Source of the DNA: Gnomoniopsis sp. IMI 355080
Lineage: Eukaryota; Ascomycota; Sordariomycetes; Diaporthales; Gnomoniaceae
Direction of reading: 5' to 3'
Assembly (NCBI GenBank): GCA_027946555.1
Contig: JAPEVC010000044.1
Coordinates: forward strand, 1 to 64,000
DNA length: 64,000 nucleotides
Made by a program: the position numbers and the translations under genes. How positions within the stretch are numbered: position 1 is the first letter of the stretch; the number at the start of each line of letters is the position of its first letter. The notes beneath the pieces were generated by a model. That model was not told the origin of the DNA. It saw only the letters and a program-made list of their open reading frames with translations, and made no database searches. Positions 12,403-25,373 of the stretch are shown one piece after another.

Positions 12403-13248
12403 GTTGTAGGAAACTGTATGGGCATTTACAATGGCACAACTCGTTCAAATTCTTGTGATATTGTATGCTTGCACGGGCAGTCTAACATCAAACGGACAGA
12501 CTCTCAAGTTCAAGGTGGTCTTAGGTCTGGTTATAAGCTATTCTACCGGGCGTCTGTTCGGACCCGATATACGTTCATCTTGCCCTAGAGCAGCTTTCAG
12601 CATGATACGCGGGGGTATCACGGGACTCCAATCACGCCGAGAGCCCCTTTCAAAAGTGGACGTTGGCCACGAGACAGCCTCCAAGCATACCCAGGCCTCA
12701 GCCCCAGGTGGAGGCGTCCAATGCGGAACTCGGGCGGCCCGACCCTTTTGGTGGGTCGAGATCGTGCATAGAATAACGAAATACCGGGCTATGCCCACCA
12801 TGTGTTTTCCTCAGTACCCCCGCGTTACCTACTAAAATATTTTGCACGGGACCTCGCTGGTATATTCGCAGGCGTATTGCAGTTACGTCCTCGATGCCAT
12901 TCATACCATTTCCTATCGCCATTTTCTCGGCCTTCAATGACCATTTCGCAATCGCAATCATGATTCGGGCGTCAAGGGCAAGAATTGGAACCTCACGACC
13001 CTCGACAAAGTCACTAATTAGAAAAAACTCTACCTCTTTTCTTACATCTGTATATTACACACTCCCTGCAAATGGCCTTCACATCATGTGCCTCATATCG
13101 GCGACCACGTCCGCGCTTGCCGTCGTCCAGACCACTGATCCTTCGGCGTGAACAGCCGGCTTCACATAATTCTAGTCTTCCCACACATGGACCCATGCCC
13201 TTGAACCATCCTGCATGGCCTCGGAGGGAGATCATTTGAGATAGGTCT
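12403..13248. other. Intergenic between SDR and MFS gene
   Basis: About 0.85 kb. Overlapping short frames on both strands (12431-12835 plus, 12538-12801 minus) lack motifs. Nothing supportable was seen. Confidence 0.55.
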
Positions 13249-15335
13249 TTATACCTTCTCAGATTCGGTCTGTGCCTTCTGTCTTTCCTTCTCGATGGTT
13301 TTGATATTCTTGTGCTCGATCGCGAAAGTGACCAACAGAGCTACACCGGCAACCCCTAATGGGAAAATATAGGTACTATGAAGGGCGTCCATGTAGACCT
13401 GACGAAGCTGGTTATAAATTTCATCGGTACTTGCCAAGGCCTTGAGATTATACGCGCCGGCGTTGACGATGACGCTGTCTGGGATAGACGGCGTCAAAAC
13501 TTTGGCAGCAGCCTTCAGCCGGTTAAGAAATATCGTTTGGCCGATAGAAAGACTCAGTGCTCTGTATCGTACATCTCAGTCATGCACCACTGAATAACGG
13601 GGTCAGGCAAACTTACGCCCCTAGCTGGAACAGAAATTGCAACGCCGCTGATATTCTTGATTAGTTTGGATATGTTCAAAGCTAGGCATGGGGGACAAAG
13701 GATGGCCTACCATTTCCAGTCGGCACTTGATCCTCCCTAGTCGATCATAAGCCAACGTACTCACTTCAAGGCTGTATAGTAGTACTTACGTCAAGACGGC
13801 CTGGGCAATGGTGTAAGGCAAATTGATCGCAAAACCAGTGCCCGCACCGCAAACAACCAGGAATACAGCCCAGATCACGGTGGATGTATCCAGATCAAGC
13901 ATCAGGAACAAGCCGCAACCGACCGTGCCGACCGCAGTTCCGATGATGATGAACGGCACCTAGCAATTTGATGTACCAGGTCAGCAAAACTAATGAAGGA
14001 CTTAGACAGACTTGGTAAACAGACGTAATATCCAAGTATGGTGACGAAAGCACCCGAGAAGACCACACCGAATATCTGTGGTATTGCAAGTGCCAGGAAT
14101 TGCGTACCGCTCTGGGTAGCTGTCGAGCCCTTTACGGCCTGGAAGTATATGGGTAGATAGTACCCGTACTGCTGTCCGATCAGTCGCTTGTTCTTCTCAA
14201 CCGACTGCCGCACTGGAATCCGTTCACTCACAATATAGGTTGGCATAGAAAAAAAGAAACTGAAGAGTCCAGCTGCTAACATAGATCGCTGCTGGAGTAG
14301 CCAAAGTGGCAGCGCAGCCTCTACGCCCTGCTTCCACTGAACCAAAACGAACAAACCTGATATGAGTACAAAAGCCACAAGTAAGCCAATGACAGTGGCA
14401 GAATTCCAGGCCTTAGTCTGTCCTCCCCACTGGAAGGCTAAGAGGATACAGACTACAGCTGCAATTATCAACAGTGAACCCAACGGATCCAAATGCAAAA
14501 ACTTCCGGAAGAGCGTCATCGACTCAAACTTTGCATTCGGCGCGTTTTTGGGAGGGTGGAACAAGAAGAATATGAGGACAAGTACAACACCACCAATCGG
14601 CACGTTACTAGAAGGACTATCAGCACGCGCGATCTTACTCTGTCGAGGTTTCCGGTGAGTCTCACATCCAAAAGCACCAACGCCAAGTCACATATTCTGT
14701 GAATGCGCCTCCAATAACCGGTCCAATGCATACACTCACAGCAAAAGTGCTTGTGACGGTGCTAATACAAAGTGGTCGGTTTTTCAGCCGGACAGTCTGG
14801 GTAATGATGGCGAGCGATCCCTGAAAAAGACCAGCGGCGCCGGCTCCAGCAACAGCTCGGCCGAGGATAAACACAGCAGACGACGGAGCTGCAGCACAGA
14901 GTATCGAGCCAACTAAGACAACATAAATTCAGTCACCGCCAGATAATAATGTAAGGTCTTATTTCTCCGTAGCTTGCCTTCAAAATTGATAACGCAGGCC
15001 ATGAAGACCAATTTGACATTGGCGAACCGATATAACCTTCCCAGGGTGGGCTGGAAAGCTGTGATAGTGATGAGGTATCCACTGCCGTACCATGCGATGT
15101 CGTCAAGTGAGTTAAACTCAGTCGTGATGCTCGGTACAGCGGTCCCAATAATCGTTGCGTCTAATGCCATAATGAATGTGCCACAGAAGAGGCTCGCAAT
15201 CAGCAGACAAAGCTCGAGTCTCGTGCGTCTGTTTGCATTGCCAGTGATTTCGTCGTTTCCATTGGCCATGACAGGCAAATCAGAAGAGGCGCAATTCTTT
15301 TCGTTGGGGCCATGATCGTCCGTTGTGTCATGCAT
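13249..15335 (-). CDS. MFS drug:H+ antiporter (DHA2-like, 14 TM) exporter
   Basis: Eight exons: 15335-14978, 14912-14666, 14607-14232, 14171-14025, 13959-13790, 13736-13711, 13647-13617 and 13561-13249. All are in phase and give 555 aa. A polar N terminus precedes TM1, which has the motif LDATIIGTAVPSI; then GSGYLIT, LGRLYRF (loop 2-3), GRAVAGAGAAGLFQG, and the antiporter motif-C-like stretch GPVIGGAFTEYVTWRW before INVPIGG. The later half has LPIYFQAVKG, DQVPTGNAALQFLFQLG and a charged C-terminal tail. This is the layout of fungal toxin and secondary-metabolite efflux pumps. Intron 1 has a GC donor (G|GCAAGC, acceptor CTTAG), needed to restore FEVGSILCAAAPSS. Exons 6 and 7 are only 26 and 31 nt. 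Intron 3 (60 nt) has no stop in frame. The likely substrate is a product of the nearby oxidative enzymes, by inference. Confidence 0.93.
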
Positions 15336-17733
15336 ATTGGAAGATGGGGTCTGCCGTCAAGTCGTGAGACTCACCCGGGCAAAGTATTTCAGAGGGTTGT
15401 AACAGAACAGCGCCCAACTAATGATAAAAATAGCAGCCTTTTTGAAGCTCGTGATGAACGGGCTGAAGTGATGAGTTATGCCTACGTTGGGTCTACTTCT
15501 TTCCGTGAGCAGGTAGTCAGAATCGACACGGCACCATACTGACGTTCAACACAAGTAGCAGCAATAGACTGTGTCGCAATGTGGTCTACTGCCAAGAGCG
15601 GAACGTGGGAACTTGAAAATTCAGAGCCCGTCGTGATTAGGGTTGCACGACCAATCTTACATACAATTCAGGTCCAAGACAGGAATGTGTGTGTGTCGGC
15701 TCCTAGCCTTCTAGGGTCGTCAGGCTACAGTACCACATGTGTTTGACGCACATTGTCCAGTTTTCTGCACTGTGACCTGTGCAATACAGGACTCATCCGC
15801 AAGTTCATGGCTGACATCTGACTTCTCGGGCTTGTGAACCACGCCAACGGTTGTCTTCAGCCCTATTAGTGGTACGAACATCGCCATGGTCCTGACAGGA
15901 TAAACCCGTATCTAGGTAGAGTGTGAAGTAGAGTAGCATTTGAGGCGAGAGTCTGATATTAGTTCGGGTTGGACAAGAAGCACATATCGGGCCACAACTC
16001 AGATATGTTGGTCTCAGCCACTGACATCCAATTCTTCAAATGCATATTTCAAAATCCTGCACGCGTTCCCGGAAAGTGAGACAATCATGCCCGAATGGAA
16101 ATCTATACCTACCTAGGTAATTGCTGAGCCGCATCAGGGTCGCATTTTGCAGTAGCGAGCTTACTGGAGGTAGTGACACACCGTTCCAATTCCGGAGCTC
16201 ATCGTCCTCCGACGCCCCCACCCTTGAACTCCGCCCATGTTCACCGGTTTCCATCCAATCGCGAAGACATATCAAAGCTGGTCAGCATTCTGTGTTGCAG
16301 TCACACTTTGTCACTCATGCGTTGTCATTTAGTACTCATGTCATGTTGGTCTGTTGATAGTTCCACCTCTGATTAGCCAGTCTTGCACCTTGGCATGTTG
16401 GCTGTGGGGGCCCAAAGAACATCGGGTGCGACATCGATCAGCGACCTTGCACACGGGGTGAGACGGGAGCAGCGGATGCGGCTAGAAACAACGTCGTGTT
16501 CGTCTCATTCTGTCAGACTTGGGTACCTGTGGCGTAGTGGAGTGCAGGGCCTACAAGGCTCGGTCCGTTTCTTGCGGCCCGGATACGATTACGCACTCCC
16601 TGCATACGAGCTCATCGATGCAGCTTCGCAACCGACTGTTTCAGTGTCGATGCGACATCCTTTTCGAGGTGCTGTTCGGACCTAGTTGCGTGGCGTCGTA
16701 CGCAGAGGAAGCCGTTTAATTGCTGGAAAGCTTACAGTGTCAGGAGAGATTATGAGGGTTGGCGTCTGCTGTGCAGTGTAGCACAAGCTGCGGCGCAGTG
16801 CTGTATTGTAATATCGACCAGTGATCATCCATTCTACTGTGGTCACTGTGCATTTACCCATCCCGCCGTGGTATTTGAGCGGGCTGACCCTTGGTTCGCA
16901 GCCCCGGGTCTTCAGCCCTTTTGGAAAGGGGAGGGGTTTGCTGGGTAATTTACTCGTCGTTGGACGGACCAACAGAGATTTACAAGTGGAGGTGGATAAC
17001 GGAGTAGTAGATCACGATCACATTGGCTGAAATGCAAGCATGCCACCACCAGAGTATGGTTATACGAGCCGTGAGAATTTCGCGCAAGTCAGCTGTTGCT
17101 TACCTATATCTATCAGTTCTGTGAGCAGAGGGGTGTGCCGTTAGCTACCGATGGTGATGATACAGGGGTGACCCTGGGCAAGTACTGCACCTCTTACACT
17201 TTTAGCTGGTACTGGCTGGCGGTAAAGCGCACGCAGATCGCTTGAAGCGCGGATTTAGGGGGGCGGAGCAAGGGTGTACCGTAGACCCTTGTTATCCCTG
17301 CTCGAACGACACCAAAATGCCTCTCAGCCTTGTATACGTCCATGATGGGACCCTTCATGTTCAGTGCAGGCCCGTCTCATGAAATGCTGAACCTTGTTTG
17401 AGATGAGCTTTACTGGGCATGAATGATTCTGACTGACCGGCGTGCCAAATTCCAATCAAAAGCTGCCATGATTTAGATGCCTGCTGAGCTCTGACTGCTG
17501 ACCTATTACCGAGCTGGCCAGACGCACATTTCCCAGGTGTCATCTAGAAGCCATTGCTGACATGGACTTCCTCCTATCAAGTGGGAAGAGGAAAAAAAAG
17601 TACATTTGCGCAGCTTTTCGGATATCTAATCATGATCGAGGAAATTTGATACAGGAGTCGTGCCATGCCCCAACATTACATCCGGCTGATTCAGCCAATT
17701 GAGATTCTCACAAACAACGATCGTCCACAGCAT
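15336..17733. other. Long intergenic stretch, no gene seen
   Basis: 2.4 kb between the MFS start and the 3' end of the first P450. Open frames of 60-115 codons overlap on both strands without motifs. A short TGTGTGTG run lies near 15689 and TACCTAGGTA at 16110-16119. A backbone gene of a biosynthetic cluster would not fit here. Confidence 0.6.
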
Positions 17734-19630
17734 CTAGTTCTTGTCCGATACCTCAACACACTCGTAAGCTGGTGGCTGAGTGTTTTCGACCTTGCTAAGA
17801 GTGACTTCAAAGTGCTTCTGGAAGAAGATTCCATAACATTGACTGAGCCATGGTTGATGAGGATTAGCGATAGCTATGTCGAAGTTTCTAAACAACTGTT
17901 GGGGCACATGTTCGTCAGTGAAAAGGGCCCCAAGGCGACTAAGAATAATGTAGGAGAGCCGTACTTCGAATATGACCTTGGTGATCTCCATCATTGCCAT
18001 CGACATGCCTAGACATTTAGTCGAGCCATGTCCAAAAATCAATGAGTGCGTCTGATACATGGCTTGCAGCTTGAAAGTGTCATCCGTCAGCCAACGTTCC
18101 GGTCGATATATATCAGCGTCTTGTCCGTAAATGTTCTTATTGAGTTGTACACCCCACGAGTTTAGCCCTACAAAGGTACCTCCAGGCAAGCGAAAGCGGC
18201 CAAGTATGTCGCCCTCTGGCGGCACAACGCGTTCGCGCAGCTGACTCAACGGTGGGAATTTGCGCATTCCTTCCATTACGCAAGCTTGGAGATACACAAG
18301 CTGCTTGGCTTCTGTATCCTGTATGGGATTGGAAACTTGGCCGCTGGCCACTGCGCGACGAATTTCGGAACGCAGTGTATCGTAGACCTGCGGGTTGGTC
18401 ACGATACATAGCAGAGTGCTTTGAATAGATGTGGACGTCGTATCGGATCCGGCCACGCTAGTTTGAGTTACTATCACGTTGCAGTGCAAACTTTTTCGCA
18501 GGATATTGAGCTCACAGTGCAATGATAAGCTCCGAGTCAATCTGATCTTTGGGCATTCCTCGCCGTAGAAGAGAGGCGACGACATCCTCGCCGCTGCTTT
18601 CGTCATCTGCACGCTTTTCAACAACATCGTGAACAATCTGTTTTCCCAGGAGTGAGCGAATATCTCGGGAAAGGGGAACAATGTGCGGAGAGCCTACTCC
18701 CATGAGCCGGCCCACACCAGCATCATCAGAAGGTTTGGGAAACAAAACTCTCCTCAGCATGGGGACTCTTGCCATGTAGAAGAGAAGCGAGTTCAACTCC
18801 AGGAACACCGAGAAATACTGGCAGGCTTTGTTACCGATTTCAACTGTTTCAAGGATGCGGTGCATATCTTTGTCATTCTTGACGCAACCGATTTCATCGC
18901 CCAGACAGATTTTGGTGATGATATCAACAGTCAAGAATTGGATCTTTTGACCAATATTACATTTGGATCTATCGTGTGAGGCGAAACGAGTCCGTAATGA
19001 GTCCAACCAGCCAAGAACCAGGTTGTCAATGACAGGTTCCATGGTCGCAACAGAGGTGCCTGTGAACTGTATTGGATGTCAGCTAGGTCACTTGAGACAT
19101 TTCTCAAGATCCTCACGCTAGGTGCCAGTTTGGCCCGTAATTTGCTGTGTCTCTTGACATCCCGCTCCGAGACGATGTTTGGTATGTGAGGGTCTATCCG
19201 CACGGAATCGAACCAAGGCCCGCGTACGTAACCTGATCTGACTGTGAGAATCTTTCTAGTGATATCAGGGTCGTTGGTCAAAACGTGATTGGGACCAATT
19301 CGGGCGACGGGCCCTGAAACACAGAATTCGGTCAGCCGCTGTCCACAATTGTGCTTCAAGTATCCCGCCGCATGGACCAGGATGAACAGGCTCACCATAT
19401 TCCGCGTTCACCTCATTCCATATCTCATGAGATCTTCCGGATGCCAACGCCTTTGCTATCCAAAGACGGGTCCATCTCGCAACACGGGGCCCTGGTACTT
19501 TAGATATAGACGGCGTGAGACGCCATGACAATCGGGCCCAGAAGTAGACCTGGAAAGCAATACCCAGAAGAAAGACACAATATGAAATAGAAACATATCG
19601 AACCAGCTGTAAAAGCGTTGAGGAAGCCAT
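17734..19630 (-). CDS. Cytochrome P450 monooxygenase (first of three)
   Basis: Five exons: 19630-19396, 19313-19117, 19066-18516, 18457-17965 and 17895-17734, giving 545 aa with all phases kept. The N-terminal membrane anchor is about residues 8-32 (YVSISYCVFLLGIAFQVYFW), followed by the proline hinge VPGPRVARW. The I-helix oxygen-activation motif is VAGSDTTST, the K-helix ExxR is EGMRK, the PERF-like region is YRPERWL, and the haem loop is FGHGSTKCLG with the axial Cys. It is an ER-bound class II P450 needing P450 reductase. The layout resembles the large fungal group containing pisatin demethylase and similar catabolic or biosynthetic oxidases; the substrate is unknown. It is divergent from the rhodopsin-domain gene at 20341, sharing about 710 bp. 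Confidence 0.93.
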
Positions 19631-20340
19631 AGAAATCGATTTTCAATGTCAACTAGGTGATCACAATAAAATGAAATCACACAGTCTGGTTCATACGAGG
19701 TAGGCTAGCTGACGAACTCAACCCGGGGCACATATGATATACTCCTGACCAAGTTTTGGTGAGGCTGAACTTCAAGTCAGCCTCTTCCATACACAGTTAC
19801 TCAGACGCTTACAGTCTCCAAAGTTCTCAGATTGCCTTGGCTTTTGGCCCGCAAGAACATTCGGTCAGCATCGGACAGTTTGGGCACACCCTCAACGGAT
19901 CATTTGCCAGAGGTTGTGCCACCCTTGTCAGCCCAATGTTGCCACTCAAGTCAGAATGTCTTGCATGTGACAACACATATTGTGAAAGGTAAGGTGAGGG
20001 CATTTGGGGGCCATTGAGGCTCCTTGAATACCACCCACAGCACTTATTGTTGGCAGCCCTACTGAATCCATTGCTGAGGTGCATAATTAGCCTTGAAGCC
20101 TGCACATCTTTCAGCCGGGTAAGCACAACTGCAGATCATGTTCAAGTTGTGCTACCCAAAGGTACCTAGGCACTTCAATGACATCGGGAAGAGTCATTAC
20201 ATAAGTACAAAAAGCTGCCAACTGCTGGGAATGCGAGGAGCTACATTTTTGAGCTCATTGCTTACTTCGATCTCATCTTTGACCGTGCCTAGTTCTTCCC
20301 TCTCAACAGCATCGCGTATCAGTTTCGGTCTTCAGTAATC
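19631..20340. promoter_or_regulatory. Shared upstream region of divergent P450 and rhodopsin-domain genes
   Basis: 710 bp separate two head-to-head start codons, so both promoters must lie here. It holds no supportable gene. A GGTACCTAGG palindrome core lies at 20161-20170, one of the CCTAGG-type repeats scattered in this half of the window. Co-regulation is inference from geometry only. Confidence 0.4.
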
Positions 20341-21877
20341 ATGGATGCCGCAACTCTATCCCAATATCTGGGCTACCCGATTCAGGCACCGCCTGAGGGA
20401 GTTACTCCTAATTTCGTCAACCCCCACTCCACCGCATATCAAGTGTACATCACCGCGGCCGTGTGCATTATGCTCATGGTGGTATTCTCATTGACTAAAT
20501 TCATATCGAAGATATCTCTCGGTTCGAAGACAGTCAAAACAGACGAAAGTAAGCGCTTGCTAGTCCAATTGACTTTGATATGACTGACATCACTGCAGTC
20601 GTTTTTGTTGCGGGCTTGGTACGCTGCTCAGCAATACCGCATTTTCACGCAGAATGCTGATTTATATAGTTTTTTTGTCTCCTATTTATATCTATGACAA
20701 TAGCTTGTAGGATCTTATCATGTTCCTAATCCATGACATTTAATTCAGCTAACAGAGCATCCAAGGCGTCTCTGGAAGCGCCTTTGGCAGACACGCATGG
20801 GATGTCCTGTTGGGTGCCTTCACGAAGCCACAGCTTGTGGTGAGTGCTGACCAAGTCAATTTTTTCCGTAAACCTATGAGGCTGACAAAATAAGTTGTCT
20901 CTCCTTGTCGAGACTCTAGGGCCCCTGGCCATCTGTTTTGTGAAAGTTTCTGTGCTTCTTCTATATCTGCAAATCTTTTCTGTCCTGAGGTGGATGCGTA
21001 TTGCTTGTATCATCGGCATTGTATTGATTACAGCTTTTCATCTGTCAGTGGCGGTCAGCTTTGCTGTCATGTGCGCACCTTCGACAGGCTCTTCACAAAT
21101 CGATTTCCTAGCAGCCTTTATATCCGACTCTTGCTCGAGCACTAGGGTCCTTGTTGTGATCCAGGGCGCTGGAAGCGTTATCATAGACGTCTTTTTACTG
21201 GTGCTGCCACTGCCTGCTGTGTGGAATTTGCAAATGCCACTCAAACGCAAAATTTCGGTCTCATCCATGTTCATGATCGGTCTCTCGTAAGAGTTCATCA
21301 CACCTAACACACGTCACTGAGGATGTCGTTCTGACAAGTTGCAGCGCCTGCGTGGCTAGCATTATCAGCCTCACTTATCGGGTTCAATATTACACGGCCG
21401 GGAATGATAACACCCGCCTCGTGGTTCCAATATGGACAACAGCGTACGTCTCTCAACCACGCCTCGCGGGAAACTTTGAACTGGGACGATGTCTAACTTA
21501 TTACAACTCGGTGTTCTAGTATGGCTGAAGAAGCAGCGGGCGTGATGATCTGCTGTATGCCCACCACGGCCTCCTTGTTGAAATCATGGGAACAACCAGT
21601 GAAATCATGGATATCGTCTGCAAGTGGACGCGCTTTACGGTTGACTGGTTCTTATCGTTCCGTACGCTCCACCACGGGGCCCTCTGGCAGTCATTCCAGT
21701 CTCAAAAACAGCTCAGAGAGCGGTCCAAACGCTATTTACACTTACCCAGAGCCTCGGAATCGTCATGCCGCTTGGGTTGACTCGGACCACGAGAATTATG
21801 CACTACAGCAAGTGGGACCAGGCAATACCGGGGTATGGAAAAAAACCGATGTCGAGATCTCGAGAGTAATTCGCTGA
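20341..21877 (+). CDS. Fungal rhodopsin-domain seven-helix integral membrane protein
   Basis: Six exons: 20341-20548, 20599-20618, 20756-20839, 20895-21286, 21345-21443 and 21520-21877, giving 386 aa. The second exon is only 20 nt. Features in order: an extracellular N terminus, TM1 (YITAAVCIMLMVVFSLTKF), a loop with GRHAWDV, then LVETLGPLAICFVKVSVLLL with YLQIF (the conserved membrane core of the family), further helices (CIIGIVLITAFHLSVAVSFA, SVIIDVFLLVLPLPAVWNLQ), and the last TM region ending in AAGVMICCMP. The roughly 100-residue cytoplasmic tail is Ser-rich and polar. This is the fungal family often annotated as rhodopsin domain or PTH11-like; some relatives act as surface sensors. No retinal-binding Lys is claimed and function is unknown. 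It sits between P450 genes. Confidence 0.85.
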
Positions 21878-23042
21878 TGGAATGCCATACCGGACAACTA
21901 TCTACCAGTGCAAAGACCAGCATCCATGAATACCGAGGATGCGCAAGATCGCACTTTAAAATTCTGTCTTTGATTTGCTTTTGTCTTCAAACATACAAAA
22001 CACAAACGGCTTTGGGCATTTCAATACGAGACTAAGCCCATCTGGGCTCACCTAGGCGCATCGGTGATTGCAGGTGGACCGTGGCTCTCGTGGACATGTT
22101 TCCAATGAAACCTTGCAACACCTTGAATTTGATTTGATTGAAGCAAGTTTTCTCACTTGATCAGTAGGTCAGGTGCAATTATCATGAGGTTAGATCTAAG
22201 GCTGTTAGCTGGAGGGGAGTTCGAATCCGCGAAATCGAGAGAAAAGTTCCATGTATATCTACCGCTATTTATCGATGTGCGAGGCCCGTGGGATTTTGGA
22301 AGATACGAACTGTTTCATTCTTTCAAACTCTGTCAGTCAGATCTTCGTCCAGACTCTTAGCGTCGTCGATCATCAATCTCGTGAAGAACTTTGTCCCAGC
22401 CTCGCCCTCGGGGCTCTGATCACTCCTCAACAGACTCATTTGAATGATGCTGGGCAAGTACGGCTTAGATTGGTACCGATATGTACGGCGAGTGGACACA
22501 TACAACTATGTGACTACTTCTTCAACTAAGACACTGCGTCATGATTCCACTTTTTTATATATTTTTTCTCCCTTTCCTTGGATATTGCCTATACAATAGG
22601 AGTATGTGAAGATGCACTCGATAACTCGGCCATGCTTTAAGTAGGGGATGAACGGAGGAAGTAGAGTTGCTGTATGATAGATCAACTATCTAGTAGAGGT
22701 AGGTATCTAACAAGATAGCATGGGGATCCGGACCGTGACACGTCCAGAAGACTCATTAAATTACTAAAAAAAAACAAGACGCCGCCAGACCGCGGAACGG
22801 AAGTTCATCGTCAAGTCGAGCTGACACATTCAAGAATTCAAGACTTCCACGAGACGATAAAAAATTACTGGAAATATGCTTTGAGCACGTGGAACAGAAC
22901 ATACGACCAATGGATTATCAAATATGCTAGTTGTGCTCTCTTGATATTCGTTAAAGTAGGTAGGCATTGTATGAGTCTCTGTCTAAAGACGTAGAATTAA
23001 GTAATCCCCTATCCCACAGGTAGCTCATCCATCTTCGGCCTT
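21878..23042. other. Intergenic, no gene seen
   Basis: About 1.2 kb containing the 3' flanks of two convergent genes. It is AT-rich around 22540-22960 with short oligo-A runs, and carries only chance open frames. Confidence 0.6.
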
Positions 23043-24748
23043 TCATGCGTTGAGCGTGTGAGCCCGACCATTGTTGGGATCATGCCCTTTACGTCTCCTG
23101 ACAGTCAACGTCGCTGTCGGGGGTGGCATGACATTATACTCGATCCAGACATTCTCCGGTCGCCTTTCCAAGGGCATAATGTCATATTCCAGGATAATGC
23201 GAAGAACGATCAGCTTGATAAAATCGACGGCGAAAAACCGACCAGGACATGCATGTTTCCCAATGCCCCAAGCAACATACTGTTGATTTGTCTCTGCCGC
23301 AACGTGTTGTTTGGACTTAGCTGCTCCTGGCTCGACAGTGCCCGAAACTTTCGACATAAATCGGTCAGGTACAAATTCGAAGGGCCGCTGGTACGTTTCT
23401 GCATCATGGTGCAGTCCCCATCCAGAAACACAAACAGTAGTACCGTGCGGAAGACGTTGACCGTTTGGTAATGTGACTCCATCTGGTCGCATGACCTTTC
23501 GGCTCAGTGCCTTTGCAACGAGGCCCCAACGGCGTTGGCTCTCGCGCAAGGCACTATCCAGTAATGGCATTCGGTTCAGCCGGGCGCGATTCCACTTCTC
23601 GGCCGATAGACCTTCGTTGGCGAATGCCTCCTCGCGGAGGAGTGGCTCGAGGGTAAGATGAGAAAAAATGTCGAGCAAGAGATTGGATGTTGTTAATGTT
23701 GAAGTGTGAATGGCGGCGAAATTGAGAGCCATTGTGCGACGGCTGAGAAAGTCCGGCGTCCGCTCGGGAGAAGAGAGTGGATAAGTGGCCGAGTTGGACA
23801 CAAGCCACGAGCTGAATAGATGTGGAGACTGTGAGGCCTTACCGAGTACGAGATCTGAAAAGAGAGGGAGGAGATGTTTGGAGCATCTTGCGTAGGCAAT
23901 CTTGATTGGGATTGTGAAGATAGGAGCAACAGGACGGATGAGCCAGCGCGGGAACAGGTTCATCAGAAGACCACATGTTGCAACGCTCGTAACGTAGCGA
24001 ATGGAGTTCTCGATGTATTCTGTATTATGACCTTTTCAAGGTTATCCAGAATTAGGATGGGACATCTAGCAAGCAAGGCGGGCCCGGGATTTCAACTCAC
24101 ATTGCTCCTCTCCCACAAATACTCGGTTTGCTGCCCGTGACACAACACGACGTATAGTGTAGTCCAAGTTGACTGTGGTCCATGATTCACTCTCCACTCC
24201 CCAAAGATCCGCGATAGCTAGCCCGACTTCACTCCAAATGTAAGATGCAGTGACATCCAAGTTGGCAGTAAGATCACGGCGGATCAGTGGCTCATGCACA
24301 GGATGCAAGCCTATTTCAGAGCGAAGAAAAGTCTGTGGAATGTTCAAAGCGTCAAGTTGCGCCCATTTTGCACTGAGATCATTTTCCGACTGAGCCAAGA
24401 GCCATGAAAGCATCGATGGTGGAAGTACGACCGCGTCGCCAAAGATACCGTGTAGTGTATAGACTTGTTTGCTACGTAGTTGCTGGACAAAAAGCAATGC
24501 GTAAGCTCCCGTGGTCTACTCTTGTCTGTGTAGTGATTGCGAACCTTCTCATAAGTTTGGTAAAGAATATTCTTGCCTCTAAACAGGCCTTCCAACTTGG
24601 CAAGGATTCTCCAGGAGTACCCAGCGGACGGAAAGTGTTTTAGGGCTTTCCAATGTCGGAACCACGACCAAAGCAACAAAACGGGTAGCACTAAGAGCAG
24701 GCTTTCAGTTATGCCGGTTACGATCATTGTGATTAGGTTGGCGACCAT
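23043..24748 (-). CDS. Cytochrome P450 monooxygenase (second; ent-kaurene-oxidase-like group)
   Basis: Three exons: 24748-24545, 24482-24101 and 24031-23043, giving 524 aa. The N-terminal anchor is SLLLVLPVLLLWSWF. The acceptor at 24032 is set by frame: joining there gives GEEQCHNTEYIENSIRY, matching the conserved G-x-x-x-C-x-N-x-x-Y segment of this P450 group, whereas the next AG would create a stop. I-helix FAAIHTST has an Ala/His version of the oxygen-binding site typical of this group; ExxR is ESQR, and the haem loop is WGIGKHACPGRFFA. The family (near CYP68/CYP503 and ent-kaurene oxidase) includes many terpenoid and indole-diterpene oxidases. The segment between the I-helix and ExxR looks slightly short. 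The exon-1 donor (GTTCGC) is weak, so that junction is less sure. Confidence 0.88.
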
Positions 24749-25373
24749 AAGGAGGAAGACCTAGAGGTTGCGGTGTGCCTTGACGGAAGAGGAGCAAGAA
24801 CATTCGCACAAACCCCCTCGTAAACGTCACAGCAGCTAATGGGTATAGTATTAGATATACTAAACTTGAATCTGGTCACCAAGAGCAGTGATACAAGATG
24901 TACTACGTGCTTTGCAAGAAGTAGGAGCATATAAAGTCCTGAAAGGATGTACTATACCTGGGTACTTAGGTACCTAGGTTCTTACCCGGCTATAACTGGT
25001 TAGCGTGTCGCAGTTCCACCCCGGGTGTAAGCTTACACAGTATGGACGTACTTAGCCAGGTACTGTACATACTGGTATGGCATTGCACCGTTTCTCATGC
25101 AGCTAGGCGAGAGAGCTGGATTGCCCCTCTGACAGCCTGATTCTGAACAGCCTGATGAAAGCGGCTGGGTAGGTAGGTACCTACGCAAGGTACTTCTACG
25201 TACGTGCCCTTTCACCCATGCAGCTGCCATGGCGTCGTGTTACACAGCAAAGTTGTAAGAGCATCAGGCTACCTGCCCTTGCTGGTGACTCCCAACAAAG
25301 CGAGGAGTCTGACAACCCCTCCTCAAATGAACATCTCTTGTTCCCAACCTTCTTCCCGTTCTTCACGGTCGAC
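24749..25373. promoter_or_regulatory. Shared upstream region of two divergent P450 genes
   Basis: 625 bp between head-to-head starts of P450 genes on opposite strands. It contains overlapping TACCTAGG-type palindromes near 24961-24980 and 25170-25195 (GTAGGTAGGTACCTACG). The arrangement suggests joint control. No transcription factor can be assigned. Confidence 0.4.

Noticed and set aside
22195..22245. GTTCGAATCC-like T-loop suggesting another tRNA
   Set aside because: No pairing acceptor, D or anticodon stems could be built around it.
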